Notes: generated by a model from the sequence alone, not told the origin. A DNA stretch of 64,000 bases from SCUD01 sp036824505 (GCA_036824505.1 DAITAA010000005.1:75447-139446); one strand, 5' to 3'. Positions 1-9,142 are shown, numbered from the stretch's first letter. A program made the numbers and translations.

Positions 1-410
1 GGGAAGCCGCCCTTGGTCACGACGTCCGACACCGTCTGCCGGATGTACGGGAACAGGATGTTAGGCGCGAACGAGCCCAGAATGCGCCGCGTCTCCTCGG
101 GACTGAATCCGCGCACGACGAACACGCCGGCCTGCTTGACCTCGGCGAGATAAACGGCGACCTCGCCATTCTTGGCCTCGAGCGTCACGGTCAGCACGAC
201 CTCATGCGCATCCTGGCCGACCGGGTTCGACGATGTGTTGAGATTCAGCGCGATCTTCGGGTCCTGTGCCTGGGCCGGCAGAAACGGGCCTTTTGGGGAT
301 TCGAACGACAGGTCCTTGATATAGACCGTCTGCAGCGCAACTGCCGGTCCCTGGCCATTGCCCGCGGAATCGCCTTCGCCGCCCGTCAGAGGATTGTTTT
401 CGTCAGCCAT
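1..410 (-). CDS. secB: Protein-export chaperone SecB (C-terminus off window)
   Basis: SecB is the cytosolic tetrameric chaperone that keeps preproteins unfolded and delivers them to SecA. The visible 136 residues start with MADENN at 410 and a disordered Gly-rich leader of about 24 residues. They continue with the family's first strand block (VYIKDLSFESPKGP) and include AEVKQAGVF, RGFSPEE and LFPYIRQTVSDV, the hallmark of the SecB core. About 20-25 C-terminal residues lie beyond base 1. It is transcribed in the same direction as the rhodanese gene 57 bases upstream. In many gammaproteobacteria a glutaredoxin gene (grxC) sits between these two; here it is absent. Confidence 0.93.
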   Translation of the reverse strand, partial: MADENNPLTGGEGDSAGNGQGPAVALQTVYIKDLSFESPKGPFLPAQAQDPKIALNLNTSSNPVGQDAHEVVLTVTLEAKNGEVAVYLAEVKQAGVFVVRGFSPEETRRILGSFAPNILFPYIRQTVSDVVTKGGF

Positions 411-467
411 CTTGATGCCTCACATTACATTACGAGTTTTGTTGCGCCTCATGCCCTTTGCGACCGC

Positions 468-902
468 CTATCCCTTCACAACCGGCAGATTCTCCTGGCG
501 CCAGGCCGTGAGGCCCCCGCGCAGGCAGAAGACATTCTTGAGGCCGGCGCGCGTCAGCGTTCGCGCCGCGGCGCCGGAGACTGCGCCATTGTCGCAGCAC
601 GTGATCAGCGTCTTGCCGCTCAATTTTTCGAGCGCCCTGGGCTCGGCAGCAATCTGGTCTCCCGGTATGTTACGCGCGCCCGAGATGTGGCCATCCTTGA
701 ACTGGTTGACCGGGCGCACATCCACGAGTACGGCGCCTTCGTTCATCATCCGTATCGCCTGAGTCGGCGGGATTGCACTCGAGCCGAGCCCGGCTCTGCG
801 TATCTCATAGGCGACGACGACGAGCGCCATCAGCACCAGCCCACCGGCCAGGAGCGGATGATTGGTGAAATAATTGAGCAGTCGATCCATGGCGCGGGTC
901 AC
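468..902 (-). CDS. Membrane-anchored rhodanese-like protein (YibN type)
   Basis: 144 residues. One transmembrane helix at about 17-33 is followed by a single rhodanese domain (LVDVRPVNQFKDGHISGARNIPGD). The active-site loop begins at tandem cysteines 102-103 (CCDNGAVS), so a sulfurtransferase nucleophile is present. The C-terminus keeps the family ending (GLTAWRQENLP). Known: this architecture next to secB matches YibN, a membrane protein of the inner-membrane biogenesis neighbourhood. Inferred: envelope-linked sulfur or redox function; the substrate cannot be told. It is probably co-transcribed with secB and diverges from the envC gene. Confidence 0.85.
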   Translation of the reverse strand: MTRAMDRLLNYFTNHPLLAGGLVLMALVVVAYEIRRAGLGSSAIPPTQAIRMMNEGAVLVDVRPVNQFKDGHISGARNIPGDQIAAEPRALEKLSGKTLITCCDNGAVSGAAARTLTRAGLKNVFCLRGGLTAWRQENLPVVKG

Positions 903-995
903 GGGTCGGCCGCGTGACCCAGGGCAAAAAACGGCCGCGCATTATATCAGCGCCGGAAAAGGCGGCCGGATGCCGCCAGGAGTGGGGATTTTACC

Positions 996-2135
996 CTGAT
1001 AAAACAAGTACTTGTCGGTATTGGTTGCCTGATTCTGCTTTTCCCGGCATCCACGCTGCCGGCTGCGCGGGATCCGGAAAAGCAGTTGCAGGAGGTCCGC
1101 GAGCGCATCGAGGATCTGCAGCGCTCGATCCGTCGCGACACCGATCGCCGCGACGCGGTCTCGGCGCAGTTGCGCGACGCCGAGGAAAAGGTGCGCATGG
1201 CGCGCGGCCGGCTCGGGGATGTCCGCGAGCGCCTTGCCGCCAGTGACGCCCGACTTTCCGGGCTGACGGCACAGCGCGAGCGCGCCGAGCGGACCCTGCG
1301 CGAAGAACGCAGCACGCTCGCCAGCCAGCTGCGCTCCGCGTACATGAGTGGACGCGAGGAGCAGCTCAAGCTGCTGCTGTCCCAGGAAGATCCCGCGGCG
1401 TTCGGGCGCATGCTCGTCTACTACTCCTATCTCGGCCGCGCGCGTGCCGGAAAAATCGCCGGGATTGAAACGGCGGTTGCGGCGCTGGAGCAGGCTGCGC
1501 AGCAGGAGACCGGGGAACGCGAACGGCTGGCTGCACTCGAGACCGACAGCCGCCAGGAATTGGCGTCGGTCGACTCCGCACGCGCCGAGCGAAGCAAGGC
1601 AATTCGCGCCATCAATTCGAAGATCCGCAACAACAGCGACACGATCGCAAAGCTCAAGCGCGAAGCGGCGGCACTGCAAAAACTGGTCGCCGATTTGCGC
1701 CGCGCGCTCCGGGACCTTCCGCCCGGCGCCGGACAGGCCTTCGAAAAGCTGCGCGGCAAGCTCGCCTGGCCGTCGGCAGGGCGGCTTGTCGCACGCTTTG
1801 GCCAGCCACGCGGCGGCGGACTGAAATGGAACGGCGTGCTGATCGAGGCGGGCCGCGGCGCGGAGATTCGGGCGCTGTACGAGGGGCGGGTCGCTTACGC
1901 CGACTGGCTGCCCGGGATGGGGCTCCTCTTGATCATCGACCATGGCGGTTACATGAGCCTTTACGCCCATAACGAGCAGCTCTTCAAGGCGGTCGGGGAT
2001 CGCGTGGAGGGTGGCGAGGTGGTTGCCACCGTGGGCGATAGCGGCGGGCGCAGCCAACCCGGGCTCTACCTGGAAATCCGCCGTGGGGCGACCCCGGTCG
2101 ACCCGGTCCCATGGTTCCGGCGGCCAGCACCCTGA
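996..2135 (+). CDS. envC: Murein hydrolase activator EnvC (non-AUG start likely)
   Basis: EnvC is a periplasmic activator of the amidases AmiA/AmiB during septum splitting. A long Glu/Arg/Gln-rich coiled coil (about residues 35-250) is followed by a LytM/M23 domain at about 270-375. The LytM domain is degenerate as in true EnvC: the usual catalytic LHFEIR is LYLEIRR, and the first metal His/Asp region reads KWNGVLIEA. It therefore binds amidases rather than cutting peptidoglycan. A signal peptide (QVLVGIGCLILLFPAS) is encoded in frame upstream of the first TTG at 1086, but no ATG or GTG serves it. The best start is CTG at 996, with AGGAG at 978-982; ATA at 999 is an alternative. Length of about 379 residues fits the family. 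Confidence 0.88.
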   Translation: MIKQVLVGIGCLILLFPASTLPAARDPEKQLQEVRERIEDLQRSIRRDTDRRDAVSAQLRDAEEKVRMARGRLGDVRERLAASDARLSGLTAQRERAERTLREERSTLASQLRSAYMSGREEQLKLLLSQEDPAAFGRMLVYYSYLGRARAGKIAGIETAVAALEQAAQQETGERERLAALETDSRQELASVDSARAERSKAIRAINSKIRNNSDTIAKLKREAAALQKLVADLRRALRDLPPGAGQAFEKLRGKLAWPSAGRLVARFGQPRGGGLKWNGVLIEAGRGAEIRALYEGRVAYADWLPGMGLLLIIDHGGYMSLYAHNEQLFKAVGDRVEGGEVVATVGDSGGRSQPGLYLEIRRGATPVDPVPWFRRPAP

Positions 2136-2219
2136 GAACCGCGTAAGACAGGGACAAACTGCGGATTACGTCAAAGACGGCCCGGACCCCTATCGGCGAC
2201 CCTGCGCTACAGCCCGGCA

Positions 2220-4448
2220 ATGCGCCGGACAGGGGTTGCGCCTGTGGCATTGAATGCCCTCGATTTGCCAGTACACCCGTCGAGCGTGAAGCCAAGCCTG
2301 GAGCCGTATGGGCATCTGCTTCGGATGCTGATGCCGCGCGCCCTGGGTGTCGGCATCTATGACGCCAGCGGGAAGCGCATGTGGGGCGCGGACGATTACG
2401 AGGGTCCGGACCCGCTGCCACTGGTGCAGCTGGCGCTGACCAAGACCGTACCGGAGACCACGGCCCGCATCGATGGCTTCAGCGAGGAATATGAAGGCGC
2501 GCCCGCCTATGTGTTCCGGCTGCGAAACAGCGAGGGCAGCGTGATTGCCATCGCAACGCTGTTGACCCGCGATGGCGAGAACCGGCCTTATTCCTTCGTT
2601 CACCAGCTGGTGCAGCCGGCGCTCGAGTGCCTGCAGCGGGAACTTGAAGCACGCGACAGCGTCGACCTGCTGACGCGTGATCTTGAAGCGCGCGACGCGG
2701 ATCTCGAGATGTTGCTGCGTATGGCGCCTGACGATCCGGACAGTCCGCTGCAGGGCGACGAAATAGGCATGCTGGTCCAGACCTGCGTGGATCATCTGGG
2801 CTGCGTGCTGGGCGCCCTGGTCGTGCCGGAACGCGGTATTGCGGTGTGCAAGGCGCCCGCCGGCGAAAAGCCCCAGGTCGAGCAGCTGACGAAGATTCAC
2901 CGGCACCTGCTGAACTGGGCCCAGTTGAAGCGCTGCAACCTCGTCATCAACAAGATCAAGCCGCGACCGATTGAATTGCCGCCATTGAAGATCCTGTCCA
3001 CACCCGTGCGCCATGTTTCAGGCCGCGTGGTCGGCTTCCTCGTCCTGTTTCGTGCCGTGGAAGGCCCGGACTTTGAACCGCGGACCGAGCGTCTCGTGGA
3101 GCTGCTGTCGCGCAAGACCACGGCCATCCTGCAGGCCAACTTCGATGCCATGACGGCGCTGCTGACGCGCTCCGCCTTTGAAGCGCAGGTGCGCGCCAAT
3201 ATCGGCGGGCGCTACGAAAAAGCGGCGGATTGCGTCCTTTATATCGATGCAGACAACATGCACGTCGTCAACGACAACTTCGGCATGCACGTCGGCGATG
3301 AGCTGATCTGCAAGATCGCCGACGTGCTCCGCAAGAAGCCACGTCCCGGAGCGCTCGCCGCAAGAATTGCCGGCGACCGGTTCGCCGTGTTCGTGCCCGA
3401 CTGCAAGCTTGAGTTTGCGCAGCAGATTGCCGAGATGCTGCGCCGCCAATGCTCCGAACAGACCCACACGCGCGGCGATGGGACCGTGCAGGTATCGATA
3501 AGCATCGGCGTCGCGGAACTTCCCGAGAGCCAGAATGCGCTCGCGCATGGGATGGCGAAGGCGGAGCTTGCATGCAAGGCCGCCAAGGATCGCGGCCGCG
3601 ATCGCGTCGAGATCTTCCAGGACGCCGATGAAAGCATCATGCGCCGCCACTCCGACGTGGTCATCGTGCAACGCCTGCATGAAGCGCTGGAGGCGGATCG
3701 TTTCCTGCTCTACGCGCAGCCGGTGATTTCGCTGGGTTCGAAACGCGTCGCGCCGCGATTCGAATTGCTGCTGCGCATGCTGTCGGAAACCGGGGAAATC
3801 CTGCCGCCGGACAAGTTTCTCTCGGCTGCCGAGCGCTACCAGATGTTGCCGGCGATCGACCGCTGGGTCGTCACCTATGCGCTCACAACCCTCGGCAAGC
3901 ACGCGGAGGCGCTGCGCCGCTGTGGCATGCGGTTCTCGATCAATATTTCCGGCGCGTCGGTGGCTTCGGCGGAGTTTCTGGAGTTTCTGGAGGACAGCGT
4001 CAAGAAGAGCGGTTTTCCGGCGGAGTTGTTGTGCTTCGAGTTGACGGAAACCTCGGCCGTGTCAAATCTGGCGCGCGCCGATTTGCTGATGCAACGCCTG
4101 CGCGCGCTGGGCTGCGTCTTCGCACTCGATGATTTCGGGACCGGCCTGAGCTCCCTTGCCTACCTCAGGGCGCTGCCGGTCTCGATACTGAAGATTGACG
4201 GCAGTTTCGTGCGCGATGCCGGCACCAACGGGCGGACCGAATCGATGGTCCGGGCAATCGCCCAGCTGGGGCACACGATGGGAATGGAAACCGTGGCGGA
4301 GTATGTTGAAACAGACGGTCTGCGCACACTGATGACCAGCCTCGGCGTGGATTTTGGCCAGGGTTTCGCGATGGGTCGACCGACCCCGCTGACCGACGTG
4401 CTTGCAGACCTCGAGCTGTACGAGGAGCTGGCAGCGCAAGAGGGCTGA
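2220..4448 (+). CDS. EAL-domain phosphodiesterase with degenerate GGDEF domain
   Basis: 742 residues, soluble, no signal peptide or membrane segment. The first 280 or so residues form a GAF-like sensory region of unclear class. The GGDEF domain (about 295-460) has AGDRF at 384-388 instead of GG(D/E)EF, so cyclase activity is unlikely. The EAL domain (about 495-735) reads ELL at 515-517, but it retains the catalytic Glu, the Asn of NISGAS, ELTET, the DDFGTG loop, the Lys of ILKIDGSF, VAEYVE and the Gln of FGQGF. A working c-di-GMP phosphodiesterase, with the GGDEF remnant as a regulator, is the likely reading. It lies between envC and a ctp protease on the same strand. The start at ATG 2220 is not backed by a clear Shine-Dalgarno. 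Confidence 0.86.
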   Translation: MRRTGVAPVALNALDLPVHPSSVKPSLEPYGHLLRMLMPRALGVGIYDASGKRMWGADDYEGPDPLPLVQLALTKTVPETTARIDGFSEEYEGAPAYVFRLRNSEGSVIAIATLLTRDGENRPYSFVHQLVQPALECLQRELEARDSVDLLTRDLEARDADLEMLLRMAPDDPDSPLQGDEIGMLVQTCVDHLGCVLGALVVPERGIAVCKAPAGEKPQVEQLTKIHRHLLNWAQLKRCNLVINKIKPRPIELPPLKILSTPVRHVSGRVVGFLVLFRAVEGPDFEPRTERLVELLSRKTTAILQANFDAMTALLTRSAFEAQVRANIGGRYEKAADCVLYIDADNMHVVNDNFGMHVGDELICKIADVLRKKPRPGALAARIAGDRFAVFVPDCKLEFAQQIAEMLRRQCSEQTHTRGDGTVQVSISIGVAELPESQNALAHGMAKAELACKAAKDRGRDRVEIFQDADESIMRRHSDVVIVQRLHEALEADRFLLYAQPVISLGSKRVAPRFELLLRMLSETGEILPPDKFLSAAERYQMLPAIDRWVVTYALTTLGKHAEALRRCGMRFSINISGASVASAEFLEFLEDSVKKSGFPAELLCFELTETSAVSNLARADLLMQRLRALGCVFALDDFGTGLSSLAYLRALPVSILKIDGSFVRDAGTNGRTESMVRAIAQLGHTMGMETVAEYVETDGLRTLMTSLGVDFGQGFAMGRPTPLTDVLADLELYEELAAQEG

Positions 4449-4459
4449 TCGCGGGTACC

Positions 4460-5698
4460 ATGCGGTCCATGCAAAGCCGTGAGCGCGCGTTACTGGCCGG
4501 CCTTGCCGGCGGAGTCCTCGGTATTGCGCTGGCAGGCGCGTGCTTCTGGCTCGCGGCTCGCGGGTCTCCGGCAACCGACCTGCCGCCGAAGGATGCCAGG
4601 CTGCTCGCCGAAGTGCTCGATCGCATCCAGGCGGACTATGTCGAACGCACCGATGACCACAAGCTCATGTCGAACGCTATCCGCGGCATGGTCGGAGAGC
4701 TTGACCCGCATTCCGCGTTCATGGACGCAGGCGAGTTCGAGGAACTCAAGATCGCGACCGCCGGCAATTACTCGGGTATCGGCATCGAAGTGACGCTGGA
4801 GGACGGCGCCATCATCGTGATATCACCGATCGACGCGTCTCCCGCGGCCCGCGCCGGCATCCGCGCCGGCGACAGGATCATTGCGGTTGATGGGCACGCT
4901 GTCGAAGGTGCCGCGCTCACCGATTCCATCGCGCGAATCCGGGGCAAACCCGGCACGGTCGTTCATCTCAGCGTCGGCCGGCAGTCGGCCGCTGCGCCGA
5001 TCGAATTCGCGATCGAGCGTGCGGCCGTCTCGGTTCACTCCGTCCGTTATGAGATGCTGGAACCGGGTTATGGCTACATGCGCATTTCGCAATTCAGCGA
5101 AACGACCGGGCCGGACACCGGTCAGGCGCTCGGCGCGCTGCAGGCAGAAGCCGGTGGCCAGCTGCGGGGCATTGTGCTCGATCTGCGCAACAACCCCGGC
5201 GGCGTACTGGATGCAGCCGTCGAGGTATCCGATGCATTCCTGGAACGCGGTGTCATCGTCACGGCTGAGGGCCGCACTCCGGAAGCGAACTTCCGCATGG
5301 AGGCAGATGCCGGGGATCTTGCGCATGGCGCAGGCATCGCGGTGTTGGTCAATGAAGGGTCGGCATCGGCGGCGGAAATCGTCGCGAGCGCATTGCACGA
5401 CAATGGACGGGCCGAGCTGCTGGGGCGAAAGACATTCGGCAAGGGCTCCGTTCAGACCGTGCTGCCGCTGACCGGCGGCCAGGCACTCAAACTGACGACT
5501 TCGCATTACTTCACGCCCGCCGGCATCTCGATAAATGAGCGCGGCATCGAACCCGATGTTCCGCTCCCGGAAGTGCCGACGCCGAGCGGCCGGTATTCGC
5601 GGCCAACGGCTGAAGACCCTGACGTGCGCGCGGCGATCGCATGGCTGAAGGAAAGACGCCCGGCGCTGATCGCGACGCGTTCACCGGTGCGCGAGTAA
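4460..5698 (+). CDS. Carboxy-terminal processing protease, S41 family
   Basis: 412 residues. An N-terminal membrane anchor or signal (LAGLAGGVLGIALAGACFWL) leads into a short helical region (DPHSAFMD), a PDZ domain (about 100-175, GIGIEV...AGDRIIAVDG) and the S41 core (GIVLDLRNNPGG). The catalytic dyad can be placed: Ser303 in GSASAAEI and Lys328 in FGKGSVQT. The 25-residue spacing equals that of E. coli Prc. The protein is periplasmic and processes or degrades C-terminal tails of envelope proteins; S41 proteases are common partners of envC in this neighbourhood. It starts 11 bases after the EAL gene, and a DJ-1 gene follows after 6 bases, so an operon is likely. Confidence 0.92.
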   Translation: MRSMQSRERALLAGLAGGVLGIALAGACFWLAARGSPATDLPPKDARLLAEVLDRIQADYVERTDDHKLMSNAIRGMVGELDPHSAFMDAGEFEELKIATAGNYSGIGIEVTLEDGAIIVISPIDASPAARAGIRAGDRIIAVDGHAVEGAALTDSIARIRGKPGTVVHLSVGRQSAAAPIEFAIERAAVSVHSVRYEMLEPGYGYMRISQFSETTGPDTGQALGALQAEAGGQLRGIVLDLRNNPGGVLDAAVEVSDAFLERGVIVTAEGRTPEANFRMEADAGDLAHGAGIAVLVNEGSASAAEIVASALHDNGRAELLGRKTFGKGSVQTVLPLTGGQALKLTTSHYFTPAGISINERGIEPDVPLPEVPTPSGRYSRPTAEDPDVRAAIAWLKERRPALIATRSPVRE

Positions 5699-5704
5699 GC
5701 AGGC

Positions 5705-6259
5705 ATGAAGCGTGTGCTCGTGCCGCTGGCAGAAGGATTCGAGGAGCTCGAAGCAGTCACGATCATCGACATGCTGCGCCGCGCGGGCATCGAGGTCGTG
5801 GTTGCGGCGCTTGGGAGGAATCCGGTGACCGGAGCGCACGGCATCGCGCTCACGGCCGATGCGACCATGGATGCCGTATCCGGGCAGGAATTTGACCTGG
5901 TTGCGCTTCCGGGCGGAATGCCGGGTGCCGCAAATCTGAAGGACGATGCGCGCATCCGCGGCATCATCCGCCGGCTGCATGACAGCGGCAGGCATGTCGC
6001 CGCGATCTGTGCAGCGCCGATGGTGCTCGCAGCGGCCGGCGTGCTCGAAGGACGCCGCGCAACGGCCTTCCCCGGGTTTCTCGATCACGCCGCGGGCGTG
6101 ACCGTCGTCGATGATCCTGTTGTCGTGGATGGCCGCGTCATCACTTCGCGCGGACCCGGCACGGCACTCGACTTTGCGCTCGAGCTCGTGGCGCAGTTGC
6201 AGGGAAACGGCGCGCGCCGGCAGATCGAGTCACGATTGCAGCGCAGCGGAGCAGGCTGA
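5705..6259 (+). CDS. yajL: DJ-1/PfpI family protein, YajL-like
   Basis: 184 residues, single DJ-1 domain. The opening KRVLVPLAEGFEELEAV carries the conserved Glu. The nucleophile-elbow cysteine is Cys102 in AAICAAPMVL, and the C-terminal SRGPGTALDFALELV block is diagnostic of the YajL/DJ-1 branch rather than PfpI. Known roles of this branch are protection against oxidative and glyoxal stress (chaperone, covalent chaperone or deglycase activity; the deglycase claim is debated). Its stop codon shares one base with the start of the next gene, which implies translational coupling to the diguanylate cyclase. Confidence 0.88.
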   Translation: MKRVLVPLAEGFEELEAVTIIDMLRRAGIEVVVAALGRNPVTGAHGIALTADATMDAVSGQEFDLVALPGGMPGAANLKDDARIRGIIRRLHDSGRHVAAICAAPMVLAAAGVLEGRRATAFPGFLDHAAGVTVVDDPVVVDGRVITSRGPGTALDFALELVAQLQGNGARRQIESRLQRSGAG

Positions 6260-7353
6260 TGGTGAGCGCTCCGCAAAAACCAGTTGCCGCCGGGCCGGAT
6301 GCCGCTGCGCGCGGTGACGATGGGCAGCCCGGCATGCACACGAGCATGCGCAGGAGCCTGATGCGGGTGGACTGGCTCGTGCTCCTGGCCGTCGGGCTGT
6401 ATGCGATGGTGCCATTCGCCAGGCCATCCTCGCCGCGCGTCCTGTACCTGGCGATCGCGTTGTTCACGGCCTTCGTGCTGGCGCTCCGCTGGCGGGGATT
6501 CCCGGTTCGCGGCACGGCCGAGCGCATCGCGCTCTCGGCTGCCGCGATGGTTGCCTTCATTACGGTCGCTGCCATCCAGACCGGCGGCGCGCAGAGCCCG
6601 TTGCTGAACCTGTATCTGTTGCCGATCGTGGTGGCGGCGATGACGCTGGGCGGACGCGGTGCGGCGATCGTATTCCTGGGTGTCGTGCTCGCCTACCTTT
6701 CCGTGATCATCGGCGATGGCCATTTGCCGAAGACGCCCGAATTGCTGGCCAGGCTTTTCGGTGAACTCGGCCCCTATGCGTTGGTCGCATACCTGACGCA
6801 GATACTTACCAGTTCGGTCATCACCGCACGGCGGCGTATCGAGGAAATGGCCGAGCGGGATGCGCTGACCGGAATGCTGAATCTGCGCGCATTCCGCGCT
6901 CTGCTGCAGCGAGAGCACGAATTGCGCGTGCGCAACTCGCGTGGCGGCTACGGGGTCCTGATCGTGGACATGGACCAGCTCAAGCCACTCAACGATCGGC
7001 ACGGGCATCAAGCCGGCAATCGCGCGATTACGACGGTCGCAGCCGCAATCCAGCGGGCGATTCGCAGCAGCGACATTGCCGCCCGCTACGGCGGCGACGA
7101 ATTCGTACTGTTCCTTCCGGAAGCGACGCCGGAAGTCGCCGAAACCATTGCGCAACGCGTACGCAACAATGTTTACAAGAGCCTGTTTCCGGTCGGAGAA
7201 CGCCTGCAGCGCATGACCGTCAGCGTTGGCGCAGCGAGCTATCCGCGCGACGGAAAGCGGCATGAGGACATCATTGAAGCGGCGGATCTCCGGATGCAGC
7301 GCGACAAGGAATTGCGCCGCCGCAATGCCGCCGAAGCCATGGCAACGGAATGA
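6259..7353 (+). CDS. Membrane diguanylate cyclase (intact GGDEF)
   Basis: 364 residues. Five to six predicted transmembrane helices (about 35-190) form an integral-membrane sensor of no named family. They are followed by a GGDEF domain with an intact YGGDEF active site at 277-282 and an RxxD product-inhibition site (RSSD, 269-272) exactly five residues upstream. It should therefore make c-di-GMP with feedback control. It is the natural antagonist of the EAL protein encoded about 4 kb upstream on the same strand. The start ATG overlaps the DJ-1 stop by one base. Confidence 0.9.
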   Translation: MVSAPQKPVAAGPDAAARGDDGQPGMHTSMRRSLMRVDWLVLLAVGLYAMVPFARPSSPRVLYLAIALFTAFVLALRWRGFPVRGTAERIALSAAAMVAFITVAAIQTGGAQSPLLNLYLLPIVVAAMTLGGRGAAIVFLGVVLAYLSVIIGDGHLPKTPELLARLFGELGPYALVAYLTQILTSSVITARRRIEEMAERDALTGMLNLRAFRALLQREHELRVRNSRGGYGVLIVDMDQLKPLNDRHGHQAGNRAITTVAAAIQRAIRSSDIAARYGGDEFVLFLPEATPEVAETIAQRVRNNVYKSLFPVGERLQRMTVSVGAASYPRDGKRHEDIIEAADLRMQRDKELRRRNAAEAMATE

Positions 7354-7363
7354 TGGGTGCTGG

Positions 7364-7816
7364 ATGCGATCGCTGACCAAAGGCTACATGCAGGGCTTTG
7401 AAACAAAGGCCAGCGTCAAGGCCTTGTGGCGGGCGCTGACCGAGCCTGAGGCGCTCGCGCTCTGGTACGGCGATCAGGCGGTGGTGGAACCGCGCGTTGG
7501 CGGCCGCCATTTTGCCGTCTCACGGCTGCTCGGACGGCGCGAGGCATTCATCGAGCGTTTTGACCCGGGTACGCGGCTGCAACTGCTTTTCGAGCCAAGC
7601 CCCCAATGGCCGCCGCTCGCCGAGGGCGCGCTGGTGGAGGACCTGCTCATCGACGAACACAAGGGACTGCGGATGCTGCGTGTTCTGGGCTCCGGAATTC
7701 CGTCAGGCGCCGACTGGTTGCCGGTGCTTAAGCAGCTGAGGACGGGCTGGGCGCTCGCCTTCACGCTGCTGCAGACACGGTTGCGCAAGGGGGAGATCAA
7801 GGACCCATCCGCATGA
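7364..7816 (+). CDS. SRPBCC-domain protein (AHSA1-like)
   Basis: 150 residues. The opening FETKASVKALWRALTEPEALALW is typical of the activator-of-Hsp90/START-like SRPBCC fold, a hydrophobic-cavity ligand binder. No catalytic residues are evident and the ligand is unknown. ATG at 7364 is used; an in-frame ATG at 7388 is an equally good domain start. The gene follows the cyclase by 10 bases, and its last four bases (ATGA) overlap the amidohydrolase start, so it belongs to the same transcription unit. Confidence 0.75.
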   Translation: MRSLTKGYMQGFETKASVKALWRALTEPEALALWYGDQAVVEPRVGGRHFAVSRLLGRREAFIERFDPGTRLQLLFEPSPQWPPLAEGALVEDLLIDEHKGLRMLRVLGSGIPSGADWLPVLKQLRTGWALAFTLLQTRLRKGEIKDPSA

Positions 7817-9138
7817 AACGCACGCTTGTCGCACTGGCCGCCTGCTGCTTGGCCGCGATGGCGCAGGCGACGACCATCGTGCTCTCGGGCGGCACGGTCA
7901 TCGACGGCTACGGTAATCCGCCGATCGCCAATGGCGTGGTCGTCATCGAGAACGACCGGATCCTGGCGGTGGGCAGCGGCGATCTGGTCGCCGTCCCGGA
8001 AGGTGCCGAAGTCATTTCCACCGAAGGCATGACGGTGCTGCCGGGTCTCTGGGACATGCAGGTCAATCTGATGCGCCTGGGCCATGGCGACCTGGCGCGC
8101 TGGAATGAAACCTACGGACCGCTCGCCGAACGGGTCATCATGCCGATCGCCGCCCGGCAGCTCCTGCAGGCGGGGGTCACGAGCGCCCGCGATACCGCAG
8201 CACCGCTCGAAGCCGCAATCAATGTCCGTGCCCGCGTGAAGGAGCAGCTGATCAACGGGCCGACGCTCTACGTCTCCGGGCCGGTGCTGCGCAAGCTGGT
8301 GCCGCCTGGCGAGGAAGAATGGCAGTGGGCGGTCAACGGTGCCGAAGATGCGCGGGCGAAAGTCGCGCGTCTTGCCGCGGCCGACGTGGATTATCTGTTG
8401 CTCGCCGAGGTAAATCTCTGGACGGCCGAGGAGCTTTCCGCGGCCGTCAATGAAGCACGTGCCCGCGGGATCCAGGTGCACGCCTATGCGGATCACCCGG
8501 AGGACGTTGAACGTGGTATCACGCTCAAGTTCGACGGATTCCTCGGCACCGGCATGGGTACCACTCAGTTTCCTGACAGCGTGGTACTTGCGCTGCACCA
8601 GCGTCTGCTCGATACCGCAACGCGGCCGCTGTCCTGGAGCCCGGCGATCTCCGCGGTGCTGAACTTCGAAGCGCTGCGCGAAAACAGGGAGCCGCTCGAC
8701 GATCCGCGCGCGACGGCGGAATTGCCGCCGCTGATTGCGGCCGACATCAAAGGGTCGCTCGCAAATCCCGATCGCGTGACCTGGTATGAAATGCCGGCCA
8801 TGCGCGCCAGCAGCGCCTGCGCCAAGCTCGGCCAGCTCGATGAGGCGAAGGTGCGGCTGTTGCTCGGCTCCGACGCCGGAGCGCCGGGTCACCTGCACTC
8901 GCGCGCGACCTGGCAGGAGGTCGATTTCTGGGTGCGCCGCTGCGGCATGCCGCTGGAGCGCGCGATCCAGGCAGCGACCCACGATGCTGCCGTGGCCATG
9001 GGTGTCGGCCACGAGTCGGGCACGCTCTCGCCCGGCAAATTTGCAGATGTCATCGCTGTGCGCGGCGACCTGCTGCGGAACCCGAATCTCCTTCAATTCG
9101 TGGACATTGTCATCAGGCACGGTCGTCGCGTACGCTGA
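7813..9138 (+). CDS. Secreted amidohydrolase-superfamily protein lacking the HxH motif
   Basis: 441 residues with a clear signal peptide (ALAACCLAAMAQA). The overall fold is that of imidazolonepropionase-like amidohydrolases: N-terminal beta sandwich (TVIDGYGNPPIANGVVVIEND), barrel, the late Asp in LLGSDAGAPGHLH and the C-terminal GTLSPGKFADVIAV. The metal-binding D-x-H-x-H after strand 1 is replaced: Asp81 is followed by Met82-Gln83-Val84-Asn85, so both histidines are gone. Either the enzyme uses an altered metal site or it is a non-hydrolytic binding protein. It is co-transcribed with the SRPBCC gene (4-base overlap). Confidence 0.8.
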   Translation: MKRTLVALAACCLAAMAQATTIVLSGGTVIDGYGNPPIANGVVVIENDRILAVGSGDLVAVPEGAEVISTEGMTVLPGLWDMQVNLMRLGHGDLARWNETYGPLAERVIMPIAARQLLQAGVTSARDTAAPLEAAINVRARVKEQLINGPTLYVSGPVLRKLVPPGEEEWQWAVNGAEDARAKVARLAAADVDYLLLAEVNLWTAEELSAAVNEARARGIQVHAYADHPEDVERGITLKFDGFLGTGMGTTQFPDSVVLALHQRLLDTATRPLSWSPAISAVLNFEALRENREPLDDPRATAELPPLIAADIKGSLANPDRVTWYEMPAMRASSACAKLGQLDEAKVRLLLGSDAGAPGHLHSRATWQEVDFWVRRCGMPLERAIQAATHDAAVAMGVGHESGTLSPGKFADVIAVRGDLLRNPNLLQFVDIVIRHGRRVR

Positions 9139-9142
9139 CGCC

